64,000 nucleotides of DNA from Halopseudomonas xinjiangensis (GTDB taxonomy: Bacteria > Pseudomonadota > Gammaproteobacteria > Pseudomonadales > Pseudomonadaceae), in NCBI GenBank assembly GCA_011050525.1, contig DRFO01000041.1, positions 1 through 64,000 of the forward strand, written 5' to 3'. Below are positions 44,604 to 52,265 of this stretch, piece after piece. Under the pieces are notes generated by a model that made no database searches, was not told the origin of the DNA, and saw only the letters and a list, made by a program, of their open reading frames with translations. The position numbers and the translations under genes were made by a program. Within the stretch, counting starts at the first letter, position 1. Each line of letters starts with the position of its first letter.

Positions 44604-45353
44604 ATGATATTCCGCCAGTTATTCGAGCCCGTGTCTTCTACCTATACATACTTGCTTGGCTGCGAAGACACCCGGCAGGCGGTGCTCATTGATCCCGTCA
44701 TTTCCATGATGGATCGCGACCTGACTGTACTGGCCGAACTGGATCTGAAGCTTGCCTATACGCTGGACACCCATATACATGCCGATCACATCACCGCGGC
44801 GCTGGAGCTAAAGAAAAAAACGGGGTGCCTAACCGCGGCCCCAGCCATGGATCAGTTGCCCTGCACGGATGTAGGCGTTCAAGACGGCACACGCCTCGTG
44901 GTCGGCACTCTCAACTTCATGCCGCTGCACACACCTGGACATACAGACGGGCACTTCGCCTATCTGCTTGAGAACCGCCTGTTCAGCGGTGACGCCCTGC
45001 TCATTGACGGGTGCGGCAGAACGGATTTTCAAAATGGCAGTGCCGATGATCTTTTTCGCAGCGTGAGAAGCAAGTTGTTCGCTTTGCCGGACGACACGCT
45101 AGTCTACCCGGGGCACGACTACCATGACCGCCGGGTATCGACTATCGCGCAGGAAAAACAGCGCAACCCTCGGCTAGGCGAAGCGATATCTCTAGAGCAG
45201 TTCAAGGAAATCATGGCTGGGTTGAACCTATCGTATCCAAAGTTCATTGATCATGCTGTCCCTGGTAATCGCCAGTGCGGTGTGTGCCCGCCTAACCTGA
45301 CGGCAAACTTCCGCCATTACTGCGAACAGGTGGAACACAGTCCGCAGGGTTGA
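44604..45353 (+). CDS. Persulfide dioxygenase (ETHE1/Blh-type MBL fold)
   Basis: 249 residues. The metal-binding motif THIHADHITAA, the next His in HTPGHTDGHFAYL, DALLIDGCGRTDFQNG and PGHDYHDRR are those of ETHE1-type persulfide dioxygenases, which oxidise glutathione persulfide to sulfite with Fe(II) and O2. With DUF2892 and the divergent BigR gene it forms the oxidising arm of the cluster. Sulfite could leave through TauE. Confidence 0.92.
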   Translation: MIFRQLFEPVSSTYTYLLGCEDTRQAVLIDPVISMMDRDLTVLAELDLKLAYTLDTHIHADHITAALELKKKTGCLTAAPAMDQLPCTDVGVQDGTRLVVGTLNFMPLHTPGHTDGHFAYLLENRLFSGDALLIDGCGRTDFQNGSADDLFRSVRSKLFALPDDTLVYPGHDYHDRRVSTIAQEKQRNPRLGEAISLEQFKEIMAGLNLSYPKFIDHAVPGNRQCGVCPPNLTANFRHYCEQVEHSPQG

Positions 45354-45379
45354 ACGAAGGTCAGTTTTCAGTCTATAGC

Positions 45380-45590
45380 TTGTCGCTACCTGCGGCAGGC
45401 CACTGATCAGCAGCAAAATCCTACGGTTGGCCAACGCAATAACCGCATAGGCTCGCCTCTGTGGCAACGTAGGGAGGATTTTCCATGGTGTCTTCCATAA
45501 GAACGCGATTACTGCAGAAGCGTCCCATGTCCCTAAAGGAGTCTGCGATCGGCGAACGAAGCCATGTCGTCTGCATAGGCCCAAGTCCAC
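45380..45590 (-). pseudogene. Ghost of radC 3' end and adjacent HTH gene
   Basis: On the minus strand 45,538-45,590 reads ...YADDMASFADRRLL then TAG, paralleling CADDVTSFAERGLL at the end of the intact radC at 51.7 kb. About 50 nt later, ATGGAAAATCCTCCCTACG matches the start of the HTH gene at 51,626. Both are broken by stops and shifts. It follows the umuC remnant directly. Confidence 0.7.
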
Positions 45591-45600
45591 CCACGCCTTT

Positions 45601-46476
45601 CTAAAAACAATTAACGCGCCAAAGCTCCTCCCACCGCGTCGTGAAACTAGGACTCTTCATCTCGCGCCGCATCCCCCAGCCCGGGGCGATCGGGACGCTG
45701 GCTGGCCGAAGTGTTCCCCTGCCCCACCGGTGATTAATCTGATCGAGCACACTCATGACGCGTTCGGCTGCCTCAGGCTGCACCTCAGCAAATAAATCAT
45801 CTGTAAATTCGCCACGCTGCCTCAGATCCAAAAGCAGCACCTCGGCCTTGCTGTAGGAATACCCGTCGCGAAAGACATGCTCGAGCCCGGCCACAGCGTA
45901 GCGAGTGACCAGACGGGTATCGTCGGTTGGATAAGGCAGCTCACAGATTACGCCTTTGGCGTACTTTGCTTCGTCGGGGTTGAACATGCCGGTGCGGATG
46001 CTAACCCGGACGCGTTTGCAAAGTGAGCCTTGCGCTCTGAGTTTCTCGCACGCTCTGGCCACATACGTGGCCACCGATTCTCGGATGGGCTCGATGGTCT
46101 TCAAACGGGTGCCGAACATCCGGCTGCAGCAGATCTCCTGTCGGGGCGGCGCCGCTTCTTCCAGCTCGAGACACGGTGTACCGCGGAGCTCGCGCGCGGT
46201 TTTCTCGACCACTACGCTGTATTGCTTGCGCAGTGTCCAGGCATCGGCCTGGGCTAGGTCCCATGCTGTCCTGACGTTCATAGCCATGAGGTGCGCGGTC
46301 ATCCTTCGGCCGATCCCCCAGACTTCATCGACCGGCATGACCTTCAGCAGTTTGTCGCGCCGATCCGGATCGCAGATATCAACAACGCCACCGGTTTGCC
46401 GCTGCCATTTCTTCGCAGCGGCGTTGGCCAACTTTGCTACATACTCCAGTGCAGATGCTCCACCTACAATAACCAT
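45601..46476 (-). pseudogene. umuC: umuC 3' part (C-terminal two-thirds of DNA polymerase V subunit)
   Basis: The remaining frame begins at about LANAAAKKWQRQTGGVVDIC and runs through VMPVDEVWGIGRRMTAHLMA, LRGTPCLELEEAAPPRQEIC, SVATYVARACEKLRAQGSLC and MSVLDQINHRWGRGTLRPAS to the stop. These are UmuC thumb and little-finger regions. The palm with the catalytic acids (about 120 residues) is missing, so it cannot polymerise. The break lies at the left edge of the integrase element. A smaller umuC fragment lies at 29.7 kb. Confidence 0.85.
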
Positions 46477-46479
46477 CTA

Positions 46480-49160
46480 AATGCTATGGTTGAACATGTG
46501 TTAGTTGCATAAATCAACCTACTATGGGAAATGACTTGCCATGCAGGCTTATAAGATCCTTAGAACGGACGGGATTTATCCATTCCACGTGGTTGACCAG
46601 GACGGCTTACCGCACCTAGAGCTCACTCTCTATGCCTGCATTGCTCCTAAATATCATTCATCACGCACGGCTCGGGCATATGTCAAAGAGGTGGTTGCCT
46701 TTGCATCCTGGACGGCCAGTCATCCCGTCGTAATCCGACAGAACTGGCAGTTGTTAGGCGCCCCGGAACAAGTGCGAGCTCTCCTAGCTTTCTTTTTCAC
46801 ATCAGAAATGAAGTGCGTGGTGGCATTAGGCAAAGACAGGCTTGGGTTTGAGACACGCCGGATTGAGCCGACCTGGGAGACCGGTAGACGCCTGGAACGG
46901 TTGCTAGCTGCGCTCAGATCCTTTTACGGCGCCCTTCGCTTGTGTGGCCGCTACCATTACGAAAACCCCATGGACGCTGACGGAGCCCGCCAAAGGATTG
47001 AGGAAGAGCGGCGGCGCTTAGTCACCGCGCATATCCAAACACATGGTCGGGGACCCATGCCCCCTGAAAGTGGAGTGGATTTAGTACGTGAGGTTCGGTT
47101 CTCCGCAGCGTACTTTCGATTGCGCGGAGACAAATGGCTACCGGAAGTTCTCGATGATCCATCGTTGATGAACGCCGTCGTGACAGCCGGAGACCAGTGG
47201 GGCTGGTCAATGCGAGAGATGGGCTTGGTTCGGGTACTCTTTGACACCGGTTGTCGGTTACACGAAGCCTGCCACCTCACTATGGCGGACTGGTTCCATA
47301 GCCGTTTCATGAAGGAATTGGTTTCGATTAACAAGGGCAGTCACGGACGTCGTACCAAACGGTTGTTTATCACAGACCGCACGGTCAAGGTCCTTCAGCG
47401 ATACGTGGATGAGCAGCGAGTGCTGTTCGATCCCTATCAGCGCAACTTGGCCGCTTTCGCTAAGCTGCCCACAGAGCTCCTTCGTGACATTCCATTGTTC
47501 CTGACCAAGCGAGGCACACCATTGGACCCGGATCACTTTCGGCGAGATTACTGGACCCCCGCATTGAGTTCATCCGGCCTACAGCTGCGATGCCACCAGG
47601 TACGCCACTGGTTCGTGACTATGGCCCTCAATGATGTCCACAAACGCTCACGTTCTGAAGAAGAGCTTCAGAACTCGCGCGGCGCCATACGTGAACTCAT
47701 GGCGTGGAAAACTGACATGTTACCGACCTATGACCAGGCCATCCGGCGGCATAACCTGCCAGAGCTTGCTCACCACATTCATGTCCGGATGGAGCAAGAA
47801 CACAGCACTGCCCTAGCTCGCAAAAAGAGACAGTCCGCCAGAAAGGGGAACGCGCTGAAAACAGTCAGTCAGCAGATGCTGGAGGAGATGCTAGGGCTAT
47901 GATTAGCACCGCAGAGTCAAGTCCGGTTGATCTATCACGGGGACAACGCTCCATAAATGCCGAGCTTGAGCGAAGGCGCCAGATTGGATTGCCGTTCTTC
48001 AACCGTGACGTTGTGGCGGTGACAGGCTATGACCGAAAGACCATCAATGGCTTTACCAGCCGCTTTGTCGGCGAGCTTGTGGAGGAGCTTCTGAATGCGC
48101 CGGTAGACGATCACGAGGCCTACGTACGGTGGGCACGCGATTTCCAGACCTTCCATCGTTTCATTCGGGTCAACAAGAAAAGCGAGCAGGTCAATCGTCG
48201 CTTTATGCGTCTTGTTATCGAGCAATTTAATCGAGAAGGCGAGGAAATCACCATTACCAAGGTGAGGTCCATCACGGGTAAAGATAGACGCATCGTGAAA
48301 GAGGAGATAATCCGCTGGGAGCACGAAACTGGCCATCAGGTAGAACGTCGGTGTATGTGGAAGCTGCCTGCCACCTCGAATATCGAAGGCGCTGAGGTCA
48401 TTGGCGAAAACCACGCTCTCATCAGGAGGAATAACGTAATCAGGGCAGAACTGGGTCGTCAACGCCAGCTTGGGATCCCGTTCAAGCTGGCCGATCTTGA
48501 GAAGAATCTCGGTTATCGCATAGCGATAATCTCGCTATGCTCTCGGCACTACGTGGCGGAGCTTGCAGATGAACTCCTCAGCACCCAGGTTGAAACCCGA
48601 GAAGGTTATGAAGGTTGGCGCAGAGATTACAATACTTTCCAGTATTCCCTGGCCAATACTCGCCGATCCAGGGAAGTCCTGACCCGCCTGACGCGGCTGA
48701 CCATAGAGCACCTGCACCGCGAGGGGGAGACGGTGGCCTACAGCGATGTGTTGCGAGTAGCCGGGCACAACAGCTCCCGGACAAAGCAGGAAATCCAGCG
48801 TTGGGAAGCGGAAACGGGGCATCGAGCCCGCCCTCTGCGCGTGTGGAAGGAAATCACCCTAGCAATGGTCGTTGCTAGGGTGTCATCCGCGCTGCATAAG
48901 CTACCGCTGACGTTCCTAGAGTCGCCGGAGATGGGCCGCTCATTCAATCAAACCCAACTGCGAATGATCTATAACATCTCGCAGCCGAAACTCCGTGACG
49001 TCGCCTTTTTTGTGATGACTTTCGCCGATGGCAATCGGCGAAATGACATCGTGTTCTTTGCCAGCATGGCAAGATATCTTGAGCAATTACAGCTTCTCGA
49101 CATCGACGCGCTGGAGACTGAGCAATTTTATCAGAAGTACCACGATGGACTCGTACTCCC
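46480..49160 (+). mobile_element. Integrase element (tyrosine recombinase plus partner), truncated on the right
   Basis: Two overlapping plus-strand genes encode a tyrosine recombinase and a duplicated helical partner. The left edge abuts the broken umuC and the right edge abuts a broken P-type ATPase gene. Different genes at the two edges mean that neighbouring DNA was also lost, or that the element captured or deleted flanks. The layout resembles Tn554-like or other multi-gene integrase elements, but a third gene is not seen. Confidence 0.6.
46541..47902 (+). CDS. Site-specific tyrosine recombinase
   Basis: 453 residues. Catalytic Arg in LFDTGCRLHEACHLTM, the HxxR box in RCHQVRHWFVTMAL, and the nucleophile Tyr in MLPTYDQAIRRH, all in order. 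A long N-terminal region (FHVVDQDGLPHLELTLYACI) is typical of integrases from transposon-like multi-recombinase elements. It overlaps the next gene by ATGA. It appears full length. Confidence 0.87.
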   Translation: MQAYKILRTDGIYPFHVVDQDGLPHLELTLYACIAPKYHSSRTARAYVKEVVAFASWTASHPVVIRQNWQLLGAPEQVRALLAFFFTSEMKCVVALGKDRLGFETRRIEPTWETGRRLERLLAALRSFYGALRLCGRYHYENPMDADGARQRIEEERRRLVTAHIQTHGRGPMPPESGVDLVREVRFSAAYFRLRGDKWLPEVLDDPSLMNAVVTAGDQWGWSMREMGLVRVLFDTGCRLHEACHLTMADWFHSRFMKELVSINKGSHGRRTKRLFITDRTVKVLQRYVDEQRVLFDPYQRNLAAFAKLPTELLRDIPLFLTKRGTPLDPDHFRRDYWTPALSSSGLQLRCHQVRHWFVTMALNDVHKRSRSEEELQNSRGAIRELMAWKTDMLPTYDQAIRRHNLPELAHHIHVRMEQEHSTALARKKRQSARKGNALKTVSQQMLEEMLGL

Positions 49161-49461
49161 GGTTCGTCCTCCTCGAAAGGACGCACCTTACGGGGATCGG
49201 AGACGGTATAGCCGATGTCGCGCAGGGTCTGTAACAATGCCTCGGGGCGCGCAACGCTGGGGTCGTACTCGACCAGCGCCTGCTCGTGAGTCAGGCTCAC
49301 CGACACCTTGTCGACCCCGCGCTCGCGGCCCAGGGCCTTTTCTATTGTACCGGTACACAGAGAGCAGTGCAGGCCGCCGATCCGGGCACGAATGCGCGCC
49401 CGGTCAGGCCGGCTGGCCGGTTCTTCGCTCCACAGCGGCGCGCCGGTTTCGGACGGTGTGA
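47899..49461 (+). CDS. Integrase-element partner protein with internal duplication; C-terminus is a fusion with antisense sequence
   Basis: The frame is 520 codons, but only ~415 look native. Residues ~18-150 (INAELERRRQIGLPFFNRDV, RWEHETGHQ) and ~175-310 (IRAELGRQRQLGIPFKLADL, RWEAETGHR) are two copies of one helical unit, likely DNA-binding. From about 49,160 the frame reads antisense through a truncated ATPase gene and turns Arg/Pro-rich. The true C-terminus of this protein was probably lost at the junction. Function in integration is inferred from its coupling with the recombinase. Confidence 0.65.
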   Translation: MISTAESSPVDLSRGQRSINAELERRRQIGLPFFNRDVVAVTGYDRKTINGFTSRFVGELVEELLNAPVDDHEAYVRWARDFQTFHRFIRVNKKSEQVNRRFMRLVIEQFNREGEEITITKVRSITGKDRRIVKEEIIRWEHETGHQVERRCMWKLPATSNIEGAEVIGENHALIRRNNVIRAELGRQRQLGIPFKLADLEKNLGYRIAIISLCSRHYVAELADELLSTQVETREGYEGWRRDYNTFQYSLANTRRSREVLTRLTRLTIEHLHREGETVAYSDVLRVAGHNSSRTKQEIQRWEAETGHRARPLRVWKEITLAMVVARVSSALHKLPLTFLESPEMGRSFNQTQLRMIYNISQPKLRDVAFFVMTFADGNRRNDIVFFASMARYLEQLQLLDIDALETEQFYQKYHDGLVLPVRPPRKDAPYGDRRRYSRCRAGSVTMPRGAQRWGRTRPAPARESGSPTPCRPRARGPGPFLLYRYTESSAGRRSGHECAPGQAGWPVLRSTAARRFRTV

Positions 49462-49471
49462 CTGAGGCCAT
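49158..49471 (-). pseudogene. N-terminal fragment of a second YPC-type P1B ATPase gene
   Basis: From ATG 49,471: a HMA domain with [31 protein letters not shown] and IGYTVSDPRKVRPFE, very similar to the start of the ATPase at 10,557 ([17 protein letters not shown] ... [13 protein letters not shown]). It breaks off after ~100 codons at the integrase element; the membrane and catalytic parts are absent from the window. It has its own MerR-type promoter. Confidence 0.82.
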
Positions 49472-49501
49472 AACGCTCTCTCCTTAAACAGTAGAAAAGT
49501 A

Positions 49502-49533
49502 ACTCTACAGCTTGGAGTACAGTCCAAGGTCAA
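49502..49533 (-). promoter_or_regulatory. MerR-type promoter of the truncated ATPase (20-bp spacer)
   Basis: Minus strand: TTGACC (49,528-49,533), dyad CTTGGA-CTGTAC-TCCAAG, TAGAGT (49,502-49,507), spacer 20 bp. The half-sites (TTGGA) differ from the CCGTA mer type, implying another MerR-family regulator. Confidence 0.72.
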
Positions 49534-49590
49534 GCATTTAGTCAGGTTGGGAGAATGGGGCCGCAGGCGCAGCCCCATAAGACCAAGTAC

Positions 49591-49917
49591 TTACGCGGCC
49601 ATCTCGCGACACATCTGTGCACATTGACGACAAGACTCGGCGCATTTGCGCATTAGCTCGCCGTCCATTTTCTCGCACTCGGCCGCACACGCCTCGCAGA
49701 GCTCGGCGCAGGTTCTGCAGGCACTGTTCGATTGCGGCAGGCCGCTACTCATAAGCTTCACACAAAGCGCGCATGCGTCGGCGCAGGCATAACAGAGCTT
49801 GATACACTGCGCATTCTCTTTGCTGCCTTGATCGGCACATTCAGCGCCGCACTCAAGGCAGAGTTGGAAGCATTCGAGGATGGTCTTGCTGGCTTGATTC
49901 CAGTTTTCAGCTGTCAT
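49591..49917 (-). CDS. Csp-like cysteine-rich four-helix-bundle copper-storage protein (DUF326)
   Basis: 108 residues, starting at ATG 49,917 (AGGGGT upstream). Cysteines are spaced as CxxxC/CxxC along predicted helices (ECFQLCLECGAECADQ, QCIKLCYACADACALCVKL, ACRTCAELCEACAAECE, KCAESCRQCAQMC), 18-19 in all. This is the pattern of Csp3-type copper storage proteins that line a helix bundle with Cu(I)-binding thiols. No export signal, so cytosolic. A MerR-type promoter faces it at 50,024-50,054. Confidence 0.9.
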   Translation of the reverse strand: MTAENWNQASKTILECFQLCLECGAECADQGSKENAQCIKLCYACADACALCVKLMSSGLPQSNSACRTCAELCEACAAECEKMDGELMRKCAESCRQCAQMCREMAA

Positions 49918-50023
49918 AATCATGACCCCTTTCATAGTTTGGTCGTGGGAAATCGGTCAACCGACTGCTCAGCCCCGCAGAATCACCAGTGGATTTTGTC
50001 GGGCTTCCTGGCAACCACCTATT

Positions 50024-50054
50024 ACCATGAAGGTTTGATCTGCTCCAATGTCAA
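50024..50054 (-). promoter_or_regulatory. MerR-type promoter toward the Csp gene (19-bp spacer)
   Basis: Minus strand: TTGACA (50,049-50,054), spacer with TTGGAGCAGATCAAACC, CATGGT (50,024-50,029); 19 bp. It is paired back to back with the promoter at 50,091-50,121. Confidence 0.6.
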
Positions 50055-50090
50055 GACATTTCGCGAACGTTTTCTCGAAACTTGTCAATC

Positions 50091-50121
50091 TTGACCTTGG
50101 ACCTACTCCAACCCTTATTTT
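50091..50121 (+). promoter_or_regulatory. MerR-type promoter toward the cytosolic HMA gene (19-bp spacer)
   Basis: TTGACC (50,091-50,096), dyad TTGGACCTACTCCAA, TATTTT (50,116-50,121), spacer 19 bp. The dyad is nearly identical to that of the ATPase fragment promoter at 49,502-49,533. Confidence 0.75.
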
Positions 50122-50153
50122 TACGAAGAGATAGAAGCCTCAGGAGGCCAAAG

Positions 50154-50378
50154 ATGCTTGAGAGCATAAATTACACCGTTACCGGCGAGGAAAAGATGCA
50201 CTGCGCGGGCTGCGAGAGTCGGGTCAAGAACGCGCTTCAACGCCTCGAGGGAATGCACCATGTGGTCGCAAGCGCCGAAGGGCAGACTATTCGTGTGAGC
50301 ATCGACAGCAGCAAGCTCAGCCCTGAACAGGTTGAGGCCCGTCTTGCGCAGATAGGCTATGAAGTGTCGCGCGCCTGA
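50154..50378 (+). CDS. Small cytosolic HMA-domain metallochaperone
   Basis: 74 residues from an ATG behind a strong AGGAGG. One HMA fold with the site MHCAGCESRVKNAL and IGYEVSRA at the end. No signal peptide, so it should be a CopZ/Atx1-like cytosolic carrier. Copper is the likely metal because of the Csp gene and promoters beside it. Confidence 0.85.
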   Translation: MLESINYTVTGEEKMHCAGCESRVKNALQRLEGMHHVVASAEGQTIRVSIDSSKLSPEQVEARLAQIGYEVSRA

Positions 50379-50411
50379 CAAATTCCGCCGTCTAAACATC
50401 TCAGAGCACTT

Positions 50412-50711
50412 ATGAAGCGCTTTTTTAAAGTAATCACTGCCGTACTGGTACTGGTCTGGAACAGCTTCGCGGCAGCCGAAACCTATGTACTGTCCATAGA
50501 AGGCTTCGGTTGCAAACTCTGCGCCTATAACGTGCAATCCCGGCTCAAGCAACTCTCAGCGGTTAAAGAGGTGCGCGCAAGCTTCGAAGACAGCGAGGCG
50601 GTTGTGCAGACCCGGGACGGGACAGTTCTGACCGAGCAAAAGGCTCGTAACATCGTCGAGGGCGCGGGGTTTAAGCTTAAAAACTATCGACAAGTTCTAT
50701 CCGAACAGTAA
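50412..50711 (+). CDS. Periplasmic HMA-like protein (CKLCAYN type), relative of the 13,025 gene
   Basis: 99 residues: a signal peptide (VITAVLVLVWNSFAAA) then YVLSIEGFGCKLCAYNVQSR, KARNIVEGAGFKLKNY. It aligns along its length with the periplasmic HMA protein at 13,025 (YVLGVDGLACPFCAYGIEKR, RQAVEEAGFTLRSY). It is 33 nt after the cytosolic HMA gene and likely in the same operon. Probably metal capture in the periplasm. Confidence 0.8.
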   Translation: MKRFFKVITAVLVLVWNSFAAAETYVLSIEGFGCKLCAYNVQSRLKQLSAVKEVRASFEDSEAVVQTRDGTVLTEQKARNIVEGAGFKLKNYRQVLSEQ

Positions 50712-50871
50712 TGCCATAAGACCGCTGAGAATGGCGGTGTTTCCGGCACGCAAGCTGTAAATGATGGGGCTGTGCACTTGCCTCCAGTAATTTCCTTAAA
50801 AGTGCCACAGGTCATCTGGTAATTCAGCCCAGAGCGCCCGGTAAATACGCCCATGCAAAAGGACTGTACTT

Positions 50872-51264
50872 ATGCCTCGACATCTCCCTCTGTCTTTATT
50901 ACTACTCCGCCTCGGCATTTTTATCGTGTTCCTGGTCTGGACACTGGACAAGCTGGTCAACCCAGAACATTCAGCCCAAGTTTTTGCTGGAGCTTATCGG
51001 ATGCCCGGGCTGGATGAGGCGATCTTTTATGTGATTGGCGGCGCGCAGTTGATACTGATAACCGCATTTGTCATCGGGGCATTTAAAACCTGGACCTACG
51101 GCGCGGTCATGGTCTTCCACACCGTGTCGACATTGGCTGTTTTCGGCAAATATCTTCAGCCGTTCGACAGCTTACTGTACTTCGCCGCCTGGCCAATGCT
51201 GGCTGCTTGCATTGCCCTGTTTCTGCTGCGCGACTATGACACGCTGACCCTCACTAAATCTTGA
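50872..51264 (+). CDS. DoxX/MauE-like membrane protein
   Basis: 130 residues with four hydrophobic helices (LLLLRLGIFIVFLVWTLDKL, AIFYVIGGAQLILITAFVIG, TYGAVMVFHTVSTLAVFGKY, AAWPMLAACIALFLL). This is the DoxX/MauE-type fold. Related proteins occur with copper and thiol-redox genes. Function unknown. It ends the plus-strand metal cluster. Confidence 0.7.
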   Translation: MPRHLPLSLLLLRLGIFIVFLVWTLDKLVNPEHSAQVFAGAYRMPGLDEAIFYVIGGAQLILITAFVIGAFKTWTYGAVMVFHTVSTLAVFGKYLQPFDSLLYFAAWPMLAACIALFLLRDYDTLTLTKS

Positions 51265-51353
51265 TACGGCAGCTGGGGCTCTGGCTAGAACTTCTAGCTG
51301 GGGCGGAATAAACAGCTGAGTGTGATTTCTAGCGTCGGTTGTAGCTTCACCCT

Positions 51354-51626
51354 TCACCACCAAACCTCAGTGAAGCCAACTCCTGCACGCCAGCACAGAA
51401 GGGCCCAGCAGGCGAAAGGCACGTCGCCTTCACCCGTCGTCCAGCGGTTTACTTCTTTTCGCGACACGCCCAAGAAATCGCTAGCCAACCGCGGATCCAG
51501 CTTTGCCTTGGTTAGCACCGCCCGGACTGCCTCACGATCCGGGGCCTGCCAGCCTCCGTCATAAGGCAACAGACTCACGGTGGGGACATATGCCTGTTTC
51601 GGTGTATAGGGGGGGGGGATTTCCAT
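51354..51626 (-). CDS. Small helix-turn-helix protein with a poly-C tract at its start
   Basis: 90 residues. The core DPRLASDFLGVSRKEVNRWT, then GDVPFACWALLCWRAGVGF, matches a small HTH family common beside radC and plasmid genes. Codons 3-6 contain a run of ten C (G on the plus strand, 51,609-51,618); a change of one base would shift the frame almost from the start. The decayed copy near 45,487 has no such run. Confidence 0.7.
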   Translation of the reverse strand: MEIPPPYTPKQAYVPTVSLLPYDGGWQAPDREAVRAVLTKAKLDPRLASDFLGVSRKEVNRWTTGEGDVPFACWALLCWRAGVGFTEVWW

Positions 51627-51677
51627 GTTGTCCTCCAGACAAGAGAAAGCGATGGGCTGCCAAAGCAGCCCACGCCC

Positions 51678-52133
51678 TTAAAGAAGTCCGCGCTCGGCGA
51701 ACGAAGTGACATCGTCTGCGCAAACCACCAGGTGATCGAGCATACGAACGTCGATGAGGGACAGTGCATCCTTGATTACCCTCGTCAGCCGAACATCAGC
51801 ATCAGACGGCTCGGAGCACCCGCTTGGATGATTGTGTGCAACCACCAGCGCGGCAGCGTTGTATTTCAATGACTCTTGCACGATGACGCGGGTGTGAACA
51901 CTAGCGCTTGATATAGAGCCTTGAAACAGGCGCTTAAAGGTTATGACCCGGTGCTGGTTATCGAGAAAAACGACGCTAAACCACTCGTTGATCTCGTTGC
52001 CCAGTTCCAGGCGCAGATATTGTCGGACTGCGTTAGGTGAGGTAAGAGCGTTGCCTGCGTGACGCATATGACGCTCAAGAATCGCCAGTGCCTGATCGAC
52101 AATGGTCTGCTCTTCTGCAGTGAGATGCAGCAT
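51678..52133 (-). CDS. radC: RadC-family JAB/MPN-domain protein (mobile-element type)
   Basis: 151 residues containing the JAMM metal motif region VVAHNHPSGCSEPSDADVRL and TSPNAVRQYLRLELGNEINE. This short form, without the N-terminal HhH domain, is frequent on plasmids, phages and ICEs. The biochemical role is unsettled despite the DNA-repair name. It is upstream of the HTH gene, the same pair seen as a ghost at 45.4-45.6 kb. Confidence 0.9.
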   Translation of the reverse strand: MLHLTAEEQTIVDQALAILERHMRHAGNALTSPNAVRQYLRLELGNEINEWFSVVFLDNQHRVITFKRLFQGSISSASVHTRVIVQESLKYNAAALVVAHNHPSGCSEPSDADVRLTRVIKDALSLIDVRMLDHLVVCADDVTSFAERGLL

Positions 52134-52265
52134 CAGAATTCTCCGATTAGTACGCTGAGCAATTCGCCAGCACTGTTAGTTTTATCTACCGACCCAAGAC
52201 ACGCAACCTTGGCGGGGTTGAATGTCCGTCATTTGTGAACCACTCGTACATTTTGCTCCCAGACA

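Noticed and set aside
49165..49461. C-terminal ~100 residues of the integrase partner ORF as a genuine domain
   Set aside because: They are antisense to the ATPase HMA domain and are rich in Arg/Pro/Ser; most likely an accidental read-through.
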